From Pohlia nutans (taxonomy: Eukaryota; Streptophyta; Bryopsida; Bryales; Mniaceae): a stretch of 64,000 bases of DNA. The notes beneath the pieces are model-generated. The model saw only the letters and a program-made list of their open reading frames with translations. It did no database searches and was not told the origin of the DNA. The stretch's first letter is position 1. Each line of letters begins with the position of its first letter. Of the stretch, positions 54,316 through 64,000 are shown piece by piece. A program made the position numbers and the translations under genes. The stretch covers positions 7,248,001-7,312,000 of the forward strand of contig CM040090.1 of NCBI GenBank assembly GCA_022496805.1. Direction: 5' to 3'.

Positions 54316-54585
54316 TGTTGTAGTGCAGGCATAGATAAGCATTGGATGACTTGTTTCTTGTTGTTGTGTAGACCTGGATGACATTTATCCAACCGGTCGT
54401 CTCTCTCGACTGGTTCTTTAAGACTCTATCCCGCAGACTTTGTCTGTCTGTGTTGTTTCACTTTTCTTCTCGTAGCACTAAACTTGAGGTGTGATCAGAC
54501 CACAAATGGCCTGACACCGTTGTTGTAGTCTTGTGTACGCTTATGTGTGTAAGGATCGTAGTCTGGTATCGCTCTTGTGACAATA
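54316..54585 (+). repeat. 5' LTR
   Basis: Starts TGTTGTAGTGCAGGCATAG and ends CTCTTGTGACAATA. With the GGTGA duplication the LTR ends in TA instead of the usual CA. Confidence 0.88.
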
Positions 54586-54829
54586 GGTTATGGGCCTGTG
54601 TGACACTACAGAAGAGCTTCCACATGCAGTTTTCTTCTTTCTTGATCGCAGTTTCTTGATCTTGTTCGTACTTTCGTCCGAGCAGTGGTGCTTGCGTTAG
54701 TTTCGCATTGTGGAGTTACTGTTGCGTATAGTACCTTGTTTATTGAGTCCTTTCTTTTGATTGTCGATTTTTTCTTTACTTCTTGCAAGAAACGCGCATT
54801 AGATATTTAGTCCAGTAAGTCACCAAAGC

Positions 54830-55954
54830 ATGGCCGAGAGTGAAGAGAAGGTCAAGGAGACAGCCAGAGTAGAACGTTATGATGGAACAAATTTTCATCT
54901 GTGGAAGATGCATATGTCGTTTATTTTTCAGTCCCGTGAACTCTTTGGAATCGTTAACGATACTGAGAAGAAATCTGATTGCACTACCGACGTAGAAAGA
55001 GCGCAATGGGAGAAACACGATAAGCAAGCCATTGTTGCCATTGTTGCTGCTATTAGCAGCAAACATCATGCTGAGGTCATAAACTGTTCTACGTCTCATG
55101 AAATGTGGACACAGCTTGATGCTTTCCACGAGCAACATTCTGAGGAATGTATCATTGCCTTACAAGAGCAATATTATCGCTGTAAGCTTAGTGAACACGA
55201 TAGTATTGCAGTTTTCATAAGCCAAGTACAGGAAGCTTGCGAAGCCGCTCTCTGATCTTGGCCAGACGATCACAGAGCGGCAAATTCTAAGCAAGGTGAA
55301 GTGTAGCCTTCCACCGACTATGACTCCTTGCTCCTGGCCTGGGACAGTGTTCCTTTAGCTGACCAGAATCTTAAAAGTTTCCAATCTCGTTTAGTCAAGA
55401 GAGAACTGCATCTAAAAGAACAATCAGGTCTCACTGATGTTCAAGCTGAGAAGGCTTTTTTTAGTCAATCCAGCAATCGTTCTACTCAGCCTAAACCTCA
55501 TCTGACAACAGAGCAGAAGAAAAATAAGGCTCTCAGATTAGCGAAGCTTAAGCGTCATTCTCGATGTAATAGTTGTAGTCAGAAAGGCCATTTTGCGAAT
55601 GAATGTCCCAACGACTCTGCTTCCAGTGTCGAGGACTCATCTCAATCTCGTCGTTCTTCTAAGTCCAAAAATCACAGCCATAAGCGAAAGAGTCATGCTA
55701 ATCTAACCGCAAGCAAGCTTGCTAAAGATTCCGATTCTACTACAAAGTCTCTGACTTCTTCCTCCAGTGAAGCGTATTGTGTCACTTCGACAAGATTGTG
55801 GAATGATTTGCGAAATGTCTGGATTGCAGACTCGGGTGCCACCGAGCATATGACAGACAAGAAAGAGTGGTTTATTAATCTTGAGCCTATTCCTGAGTAT
55901 TGTTGGTCTATCACTATTGCTGACGACAAAATTCTTTGGGTCAGAGGTACATGA
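54830..55954 (+). pseudogene. copia gag and protease region, frameshifted
   Basis: Gag capsid region from ATG 54830 (UBN2-like: RVERYDGTNFHLWKMHM) is open to 55255, where the frame is lost. It resumes at about 55328 in another frame with the zinc knuckle CNSCSQKGHFANEC (CX2CX4HX4C) and the aspartic protease motif WIADSGATEHMT. A TGA at 55952-55954 ends this block. In the intact family this is the start of one gag-pol polyprotein. Confidence 0.85.
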
Positions 55955-56010
55955 GTTATTAATATATTCTCCGAGTTAACGGCATTGTTTCATCTTTACG
56001 ATTAAAAAAC

Positions 56011-57252
56011 GTGCTCTATGTTCCAAAATTGAAACGAAATCTTCTTTCCACCACTCAGATGGTTGCTAATAAGGTAGCTATTGTACATGTTAGGGATCAA
56101 TGTAAAATGATCTCTGATCTCGGCAATGGTGAACTTATCATCACTGGAACGCTGCATGAAGACAACCTCTGGTACTTAAATCTCACTCCGCAACTTCGAG
56201 CGAGTGCGGCTAATTTTGTGTCAACATCGACTGATGCTGCGGTATACACAACCAAAGCAGCCAAGGAGCTTCAGCGATGGCATGAACGCTTGGGGCATGT
56301 AAATGTACAGACACTGAAGCAGATAGTTCGTGATGAAGCCGTTGCAGACTTACAAACTCTTAGCACGAAGGCAAATTTTGGAGTCTGTCGAGGCTGTGCT
56401 CATGGGAAAAACCATCGAGTTCCCTTCCCTACTCATTCTGGTGATCAGGAGCGTTATCAAAAGCCTAGCCAATTCTTTCACAGTGATGTCACAGGGCCTA
56501 TGCAGATTGAGTCTATTGGTGGGCACAGATACTTTGTGAGCTTCAAAGATGACCACAGTACTTTCCGAGTGGTGTATTTTATGCATCAAAAGCGTGAAGT
56601 CTTTGACTGCTTCATGAAGCTAGTCAAATATTCCCGAAATATTACTGGTCACAGGATCCGCAGATTCAGGAGCAATAATGGGAAGGAGTATATAGATCGT
56701 CGATTTCGAGAATATTTTGAATCTGAGGGTATTATTCATGACCTCACGGCTCTCTATTCCCCAGAACAAAACTTTATTGCTGAAGGGGACAATTGCACCA
56801 TCGTTGAAGGAGCTTGCAACATGCTTCATCACAAAAATGTTCCCATTTGTTTCTGGGCAGAAGCTGTGAATACATCAGTATATACATTCAACCGGGTGGC
56901 CACTCGAATTCTCCATGGCCAAATACCACTGAAGCTTTGGAGCAACAAGATTCCGGATGTTTCTTTTTTCAGGATTTTTTGCAGCTTAGCCTACGTTCAC
57001 ATTTCCAAGCAGGTCAGAAAGAAGCTAGACCGCAAATCCCAAGAGTGCACGTTCCTTGGCTATTCTACAACGAGCAAAGCCTATCGACTATGGAGTTATG
57101 AGAAGCGTCGCCTTATCACCAACAGAGACGTTATTTTTTATGAGGAATCCACTCTCCCAGGTTCGATCTTTGAGGTTCGAACTGAAGTGTCTCTTGATGC
57201 TCTGTTTCCAGATTACACTGCGTCCACTCAGACCACTCCAAGCTTATCCTAG
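56011..57252 (+). pseudogene. copia integrase region
   Basis: The frame carries the zinc-binding H/C region (RWHERLGHVN, CRGCAHGK) and the integrase core. The first catalytic D is in FHSDVTGPM. The usual RSDNG motif of the second D reads RSNNG here, replacing a catalytic residue. The E-containing region reads SPEQNFIAEG, with other changes. TAG at 57250-57252 cuts it from the reverse transcriptase. Confidence 0.85.
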
Positions 57253-57255
57253 CAT

Positions 57256-59151
57256 GTGTCAATTCATGAGGCCGATTCATCTCCTGAGGATGTTGTATCA
57301 TCCCATGACGATGTTTCAGTTCCTGATCCACGCCCGGTTCTAAGACGCAGTGCTCGCTTGGCTCTGATACTCAATCAATCTTCTTCGTCCAATGATACCA
57401 GTGAGAGTGGGAGTTTGTCGACTTTTTCTGACAGTGGGAGTCACAGTTCAAGTGATCGGCTAATTTTTTCGCCAAGCAGTGGCAGACGTACAGAGAGTAG
57501 TGGGAGTGTATCTATTGCTCATGACGTTGGCAACTCGTCATCGTCTAAACCTTCAGCGTCGATTCCTGATCAGGGCTCGTTTCCGCCTGAACCTTCAACG
57601 TCGATTCTTGATCAGGGTTCAAATTTGGACAAGTCAGACAGTTCCACTCATTCTGAAAACAATGTCATTTATGTCAGAACACTTGCTGACATCTATCGCG
57701 AGACTACACCTTATCCCATTCTTCCGGGTGACATTGATTCGGACTCAAAAGCAATGCTAGCTCGAGCACAGCGTGGAAATCCTCGTTGCCCGATTCTGCC
57801 CATTGAGCCACGCACCTACAAAGCTGCAATCAAGCCTGAACAGGCTGCTCACTGGAGAATCGCTATGCAAGAGGAACTGGATTCTTTGCACAAGAATAAC
57901 ACGTGGGAGTTGACCGTTTTGCCCCCTGGCCGAGTACCTGTTGCGAACAAATGGGTGTATAAGATTAAAACCAAATCTGATGGTTCCGTTGACCGCTACA
58001 AAGCCAGATTGGTAGCTAAAGGCTACTCTCAGTCCTATAGTCTTGACTATGAAGAAACGTTTGCTCCCACTGCAGAGGCAGACAACATTCGTACTTTACT
58101 AGCGATTGCAGCGGTTGATAATTGTGAGATGGTCCAATTTGACGTTCGAACAACTTTCCTTCATGGCGATCTCAATGAAGACATATATATGGAGTTACCT
58201 GAAGGTTTTGATCTTCCTGGAAATCAAGACAAAGTTCGCCACTTGAAGAAAAGTCTGTATGACTTGAAGCAGGCCAGCCGCCAGTGGAATCATAAGTTCA
58301 CTCTCTTTCTGAAAAAGTTTGATTTTTTTCAAACTACAGCAGATCCCTGTGTGTTCTACTCAAAATTCAAACCGCTTCTTGCTGTGTCGATCTTTGTGGA
58401 TGACAGCCTTGGCATCTGTGCAGACAAAAGTTGACTCATGGCCATGATACTTTACCTTCAGACATATTTCGAAGTCACTGAGGGAGATGCTGACGTTTAC
58501 GTGGGTCTCCATATGACCAGGGACCGTTCATTTCGGTGCATATACATTGATCAAGCTCGATCTATTGAGACGATTCTTGCCAAGTATGGTTTCTCTTACT
58601 GCAATCTGGTCACAACTCCTGCTGATCCAAACGTGCGCCTTCAGAAGCCGCTGAAAGATGATGAGCCAGCACCACAAGATTTTCCTTATCAAAATCTTGT
58701 TGGCAGCCTGCTATACTTGCAAACGTGGTCCCATCCGGATATTTCACAAGCCGTTATTACTGTTTCACAGTACACGAGTGATTACAGGAAGATCCATTGT
58801 ACGGCAGTGGTACGTATTGCCAAGTATCTTCGAGGCACAACAGATTATGCTATCTATTATTCAACATCTAAAATTCCACATGAGCTATCCGTATATGTTG
58901 ATGCCGACTATGCAGGTGATTTGGATGATCGACACAGCCGCAGTGGTGTTGTTGCATTCATGAATTCAGGCCCAGTTCTTTGGCTGAGCCGTAAGCAGCA
59001 GTGTGTGGCTACTTCAACAACAGAGTCGGAGTATATTGCCGCATCAACAGGAAGCAAAGAAATGAAGTGGCTTCGTCGCTTAGTTCGCAATCTTGGACTG
59101 CTTCCACCGGGTCCGTCACCATTACTGTGCGACAATCAAGCTGCAGTGTGA
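57256..59151 (+). pseudogene. copia reverse transcriptase and RNase H region
   Basis: Reverse transcriptase: WVYKIKTKSDGSVDRYKARL, FAPTAEADNIRTLLAIAA, FLHGDLNEDIYM, and FVDDSLG (the YVDD-type active site). A TGA at 58432-58434 breaks the frame just after it. RNase H: VDADYAGDLDDR and STTESEYIAAS. A TGA at 59149-59151 ends the block, and the last C-terminal codons continue beyond it in another reading to about 59345. Confidence 0.85.
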
Positions 59152-59435
59152 CTTGTCAGAAATCCCAAGTATCATAAAAAACCAAACACATTGATACTCG
59201 TTATCATTGCATTCGGGAGCACCAGGAACGAGGAATTATTGATGCATTGTACATTTCTATTGAGATGCATATTGCAGATGTTTTGACCAAAGCTCTGCCT
59301 CCAGAGAAATTTCTTAAATTCCGTCACTCTCTCAACATTGTATAGCTTACAGCACCACAAGTGGAAGATTAGTTCATTGCTACTTGTTTCAATTGGTGTG
59401 GCACTGTAGTTACAATGCTTCTCTATGAGTGGGAG

Positions 59436-59705
59436 TGTTGTAATGCAGGTATAGATGAACATTGGATGACTTGTTTCTCGTTGCTGTGTAGACCTGGATG
59501 ACATTCATCCAACCGGTTGTCTCTCTCGACTGGTTCTTTAAGATTCTGTCCCGCAGACTCTGTCTGTTTGTGTTGTTTCACTACTCTTCTCGTAGCAATA
59601 AACTTGAGGTGTGATCAGACCACAAATGGCCTGACACCGTTGTTGTAGTCTTGTGTATGCTTGTGTGTGTAAGGATCGTAGTCTGGTATCGCTCTGGTGA
59701 CAATA
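59436..59705 (+). repeat. 3' LTR
   Basis: Starts TGTTGTAATGCAGGTATAG and ends CTCTGGTGACAATA, followed by GGTGA. Same length as the 5' LTR. Confidence 0.88.
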
Positions 59706-59710
59706 GGTGA

Positions 59711-60367
59711 TAGCATAGCCCTTGATGTACTCTCCTAAAGTAAAATGAGTGATTTTCCTTCACGAATATCTATGTACAGTACAAAGCTCTACCAAGTTAA
59801 ACTAGAGAGTTGATATATGCCCAATGTACTCTAGAGCTCTTCGTACCAGTATATTGTCATTTTTCCAACATTTGTAGAATGCACCATTATCACATCATAG
59901 TCAAATATGTCAAGGAAATTTTTCAAAGCATGAGTGACCGCAAACGAAGCGCCTTGATGGTGGATGACGAGAAGCTAGTAGATCACACACCCCCCCCGCC
60001 CAGAATCCCCACCAGAGTCGCAATGTTTGTCAACGACGTGACTTGAGCCAGACAAAAAAACGAGTAGTCACGAACTTCCACGTGCATCAGTGCAATCGCT
60101 TTTAGATTCAACCGCCACAGCCACAAAGTAACGCTCATAGTACCAAACTAGAAAACTGAGGCAACAAAAATTGCTTTATTACACCTTATTCACAGAGTGA
60201 CTCATACCAAGCAAAGACTATATCATGAACTCATTTCGGCACTAAATTTACAACGTTCAAGTGTTTTCATTAAGTTATCAAGGGACATGAGACGAGACCC
60301 ACATTGAATCCAAGTTTTTCAATGGTCTGCTTCTCTATAGCTTCCTGCAGCCTTGAATGAACATGTA
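59711..60367. other. Gene-free stretch
   Basis: No supported coding or repeat boundary. A 78-codon open frame at 59810 has no recognisable domain. Confidence 0.4.
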
Positions 60368-60453
60368 GCTTGAACGAAGATGCTACGGAATAAGCTTCTA
60401 ACCTGTGCGCATTAATAATGAAAATTCTATATGGCAGTCGTCCATATCTTAAC
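60368..60453. repeat. Dispersed repeat, partner at 61872-61980
   Basis: GAAGATGCTACGGAATAAGC, TAATGAAAATTCTATATGGC and GTCCATATCTTAA recur at 61872-61980. Here the TTAA (60450-60453) is empty; in the partner it is the insertion site of a family C element. Confidence 0.85.
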
Positions 60454-60762
60454 AGCTTTGCAAAAAATATGGTCATACAAGTATCCATTGAGAGATAGCC
60501 CTGACTAGACTTTTCAAAATACCTGGTCAGGCTGAATCAATTCGCAAGCGTTGGAAAATTTTGGCTTGCTCAGAGTATTTTCATGTTAGGTCCAAGAACT
60601 GATAGATCCATTTGTTGAAGAATAGGGCCTTACGAGGTGGGATTATAATTAATATTCATGGTGATTTACACGTCTTCCATCAAATTTCTTTATGAACATC
60701 TTTTTAAATTCGTGACACCAGTGCTACGTTTTGTATATATATGTTTTTTCCTTGGAACAAAG

Positions 60763-60960
60763 CCCCGACTCTAAAAGCCCCCCGACAAGCCCCCCGACGT
60801 AAATGCAGGCATTTTTCATCCATGGGCCCCATTTTCCGAAATTTCATTTTGGGCACCCTAGGGTCTTTTTTTGGCAATTGTTTTTGCAAATTTGGAGCCA
60901 TGGCCAAAATTTGGTTTATGGGGACCCTTTTGGGAATTTTAAACCCTTGGAAGAGGGCTT
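60763..60960. mobile_element. Family K fragment (MULE-like)
   Basis: The left end CCCCGACTCTAAAAGCCCCC, then CCATGGGCCCCATTTTC and TTGGGCACCCTAGGGT, match K copies. No right terminus is found, so it is truncated. Confidence 0.7.
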
Positions 60961-61257
60961 ATTTTTTAAGGAAATTGAAATGTTGTTTTGGTGCAACGCA
61001 TTCCGCACAAGGAAATGGAGTTTATTCTTCAAAGAATACTTCTTCGTAAGATTGTACTCAGCAAGTACCACCTGATCTCTTCAACAGATTTGGCTGGAAA
61101 TACAATGGTAGAATCAAAGGCGGTAAGGAGCTTGTTTGGTGACTCAAACACAAAATAAATCGCATGGTAACACTTTCACCATATCATGGTTTGATTACTG
61201 ATGGGAAGGATAAGGGCAATCAATCAACTGCTTCTGAGCTACTACAATTGTAACTGA

Positions 61258-61772
61258 GGGGCGGTTTACACTATGGACCAAGAGCCATGACCATGGAATT
61301 TTAAAATCTGTGATTGGCCCAAAAAGAGCTCTTGGTCCCAAAAGAGCTCTTGGTCCCATTTGGCTTTACACTACCTTGAAAAAAGGAGAATGACCACTAA
61401 CTTTGAGGTCCCCAAAAATGCTAAAATTTCCCAAATGGATAATGTTTTCATGGTCTCCTTGATTATAGTTGAGTCGAAGCAAATGCCTCGACTCAACTAT
61501 AATCTAGGAGACCATGGGGCTCAAAAATCATTGATTGGCTAGTGTTCAATTATTTAAAGAGAAAGGAGGAAAAAGGGGAGGATAAAAGAGAGAATGATGA
61601 GCTTAAACTTGTCCCGGTCTAAATTCACTTTACACTACAAAGGGTGACCAAGTCATTTAAAATTTCATTTTTGATTTTTCATGGTCACGGCTCTTGACCA
61701 AGAGCCATGACCATGAAAATGATTTAATTTTCTTGGTCATGGCTCTTGGTCCATCATAGTGTAAACCGCCCT
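61258..61772. mobile_element. PIF-like MITE with GGGGCGGTTTACACTATGG ends
   Basis: 515 bp. The left GGGGCGGTTTACACTATGGA and right CATAGTGTAAACCGCCCT are inverted repeats, with TGA at 61255-61257 and 61773-61775. Internally, GGACCAAGAGCCATGACCAT repeats in both orientations, and there is a hairpin at about 61458-61514 (GATTATAGTTGAGTCGA / TCGACTCAACTATAATC). It resembles family J in general end design (TTTACACTATGG versus TTCACACTATGG). Confidence 0.78.
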
Positions 61773-61980
61773 TGAGATGCAGACGACAATTGCCTTGATT
61801 CACACCCATATAGTACAATTTGTCAGACCACTCTAGCTCACAGGTATCATTTAAAAACTGATGCTCTGCAGTACACATGTAACTTGAAAGAAGATGCTAC
61901 AGAATAGGCTTCTAACCTGAGCGCACTAATAATGAAAATTCTATACGGCATGCAGCTGTCCATATCTTAACCCCTAAACA

Positions 61981-62275
61981 TACCAACCCTTTGAACAGAA
62001 GTAGATTTTAGCCTCAAAAATAGATATTAGCATGGCTCAGATGTACATGAGGGGTAGATGAGAGGACCATTGCAAGCATGAAATCTACCCAACAAATTTG
62101 ACATACTTGTAGTTGAAGGCCTCTCCAAGATTATTAACAACTCCCCATCACAAGAGATTTATTGTAATTGATACAGAATTTAATTAACTTACAAAGATGA
62201 CTTGGATGAAAGTCATCCGAGGTTGTATGAGAAAGTTGCAAGGCTTTGAATTTGTCCGTCATCCAGTTTTAGGGG
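61981..62275. mobile_element. TTAA-flanked MITE, family C copy 4
   Basis: 295 bp, TTAA at 61977-61980 and 62276-62279, ends CCCCTAAACATACCAACC and CATCCAGTTTTAGGGG. It is in opposite orientation to copy 1. An empty version of its target is at 60450-60453. Confidence 0.88.
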
Positions 62276-62279
62276 TTAA

Positions 62280-62861
62280 CAATCCATCAATCACAAAATT
62301 TGTTCTCCTCGTTCTCTGCCTCCCATGACTGATCCAATCGGAAGTTCTAAAGCCTCAAACCCTAAGTCGTTTCATGCTAGGGTTTGGTTTTGTTCCGATG
62401 GTTTTTTCCTGCAATATCATGGTGATGACATAGTTGATTGCCAATTCTCTGTTGTTTTTAGGGTTAATATCATAGTATCAGGGTTTGAGGCTTCAGAGCT
62501 TCTGATGTACCACAAAATTTAGTATGCATTTAATTAGCTCATTAAAAAACATATGACTGTGTCAAGTTTCTTGGTTTAGAGATTTATCAAAATGGAATTA
62601 TTGTAAATTTATTAATGCATACACATGTATACAAAATAGTGCAAATTTTCAAACAAAAGGTCATTAAACAAGTCATGAGAAATTTGATATTGACACACGG
62701 TTGATATTTTTTAGAAGTAGTTATGTTAAAGGATTATGCATGATAGAAGATTAGATTTTAGAAGCACTAGGTGTCATATTTCCGTCAACATTAACTTGAC
62801 GACCCTAAAAAAACATACCCGGTAATAAATTTACAATAATTTCATTTTGGTAAATCTTTAA
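62280..62861. other. Gene-free stretch
   Basis: No supported feature. Confidence 0.35.
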
Positions 62862-63235
62862 CCCTTAAACGTCAAAGCAAGCCCCATGGGTTTAGTATAA
62901 AGGAATAATTGGAGAAAAAAGTTTCATTTCTCAACCAAATCAAGCGAGACTTGTTGCGTTGGAAAGCTACTGAAAAAGCGATCTAGATTCCAAATTTTCG
63001 CCTCAATTGAGAGATTGTGGAATCGTTGGTAAGCAATCAAAGTTATCAAATTGAACAAGTTTTGAGGTTGGGGCAGCTGAAGTTCAGGAGTGCCGCAATG
63101 CTGCAGTGCTACAGTGCAAGCCAGCAGTGCACTGCAGAGCCGTTTTGGGGCCAAAAAAAAAAGAAAAAAAAATTCCCCCAGAAAAATTAGATTCTTTCCA
63201 GGGTGCCCCATTCAGGCCCTCTTGATGTTTAAGGG
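62862..63235. mobile_element. TTAA-flanked MITE, family B copy 2
   Basis: 374 bp, TTAA at 62858-62861 and 63236-63239, ends CCCTTAAACGTCAAAGCAAG and CCCTCTTGATGTTTAAGGG. Confidence 0.88.
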
Positions 63236-63591
63236 TTAAGCAAGGAAACTTAAAACACATGAAATTAACTCATAAAAAAACATGTACTCCAAATTTGATG
63301 GATAGGGGACCATTTATGTGCCTTTGGGGCCTTTTCCAAGATGGCATATTAGATTCTTTATCAAGCTTGAATGTATGAACGCCAAACATAGTTTCCTCCT
63401 ACTATACTATATAATAAATATGTAATAATGATTAACCCCTAAGTGACGGATCAACCATTTTATGGTCTCTACCCTTTCTTCATGGGCTGCCCGAAATAGA
63501 AAAAACATTTTTATAGAAAATAAAAAATATTTTTAAATAGGTAATCAAGTCTACTTTCCAACCCAATTTGAATCATGTCAATCCGAGTTAA

Positions 63592-63826
63592 CCCTTAAAC
63601 GACAATGCCAGCCCCACGGGCTTGGTTTTAGTTTGGGAGAATCTTGCTCATAACTTCTACACCATTGCACCTAATGGGGTTTTAAAAATTCCAAACCGAG
63701 CACCTGAGAGAGATCTATACTTCTTTAAAATAAAGCTAAAGTAAATTAAACACAGAATCATGCTTAAAATGGAATGTAAAATGAGATTTTGGGTGTGGTA
63801 TCAGGAAGGGAATTGTCGTTTAAGGA
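63592..63826. mobile_element. Small TTAA-flanked MITE nested in family G copy 3
   Basis: 235 bp, ends CCCTTAAACGACAATGCC and GAATTGTCGTTTAAGGA, with TTAA at 63588-63591 and 63827-63830. The same position in G copy 1 has a single TTAA, which demonstrates the duplication. Confidence 0.9.
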
Positions 63827-63865
63827 TTAAACTCCACCCGAGAGAAGAAAAACACTTCTACATTA

Positions 63866-64000
63866 GAGTTAACCGAAAAGAAGGCCTTGGAACATGCCTT
63901 TTCAACCTTCTTTCAAGCGCTCTTTTGAGCTCCCTTGAGCTATGTTTGGGTTGAATAGTGTCGTGTCATAACTTGTCCCCTTGTGGGCCATGGGCTTGGA
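63866..64000. mobile_element. MITE family H, partial copy at the window end
   Basis: It starts GAGTTAACCGAAAAGAAGGC after TA (63864-63865), and its visible part is the reverse complement of the right part of the complete copy at 12402-12721. Confidence 0.8.

Larger units (their letters stand above)
54316..59705 (+). mobile_element. Ty1/copia LTR retrotransposon, decayed
   Basis: 5390 bp with two 270-bp LTRs (54316-54585, 59436-59705) and a 5-bp target duplication GGTGA (54311-54315, 59706-59710). Domain order gag, protease, integrase, reverse transcriptase, RNase H defines copia. The LTRs differ at about 18 positions by hand count (about 93% identical), so the insertion is not recent. GAGTGGGAG before the 3' LTR is the probable polypurine tract. 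Several stops, frameshifts and a changed integrase catalytic residue make it non-functional. Confidence 0.93.
63436..64000. mobile_element. TTAA-type MITE, family G copy 3, interrupted twice and cut by the window end
   Basis: It starts CCCCTAAGTGACGGATCAAC after TTAA (63432-63435) and follows copy 1 to the internal TTAA, where a small element is inserted (63592-63826). It resumes with ACTCCACCCGAGAGAAG up to CACTTCTACATT, where a family H element begins. The right end is outside the window. Confidence 0.82.

Noticed and set aside
1..64000. tRNA or rRNA genes
   Set aside because: No cloverleaf with conserved T-loop or rRNA core motif was noticed by eye; a tRNA scan would be needed to exclude them.

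Overview
The window looks like nuclear DNA of a land plant. Four spliced protein-coding genes with GT-AG introns belong to families known from plants: a UBP27/USP30-type deubiquitinase, a Golgi PMT-type (DUF248) methyltransferase, an SRC2-like C2 protein and a GH3 acyl-amido synthetase. They sit in AT-rich DNA packed with small transposons. The divergent GH3 and SRC2 proteins and several unusual transposon types make me lean towards a non-seed plant, but I cannot name the species.

Layout. 1-3449 (+): the last seven exons of a UBP27-like gene. 3450-15900: gene-free DNA with many miniature elements, including three back-to-back elements at 10681-12164. 16114-17406: a Tc1-type (DD34E) element with a frameshifted transposase. 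17400-24050: more repeats. 24050-29368 (+): leader region and seven-exon PMT gene. 29400-33900: repeats. 33964-36200 (-): SRC2-like gene with a probable leader intron. 36400-42600: repeats. 42826-46663 (-): four-exon GH3 gene whose stop codon lies inside a CACTA-type MITE. 47900-54200: repeats. 54316-59705 (+): a decayed Ty1/copia retrotransposon with two 270-bp LTRs. 59711-64000: nested miniature elements.

The four genes have unrelated jobs and do not form a pathway. The unifying feature is the mobile DNA. By hand I could group it into (i) several families flanked by TTAA with CCC...GGG ends, like piggyBac non-autonomous elements; (ii) a family with 9-bp target duplications and CCCCGACTC ends, MULE-like; (iii) PIF/Harbinger-like elements starting GGGCCGCTTCACACTA with TAA/TTA duplications; (iv) CACTA MITEs with 3-bp duplications; (v) Stowaway-like elements with CTCCCTCC-type ends and TA flanks; and (vi) a GAGTTA-ended group flanked by TA. 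Nested copies and empty sites within the window allow target duplications to be read directly.

All boundaries and identities were read by eye. No database search was run.
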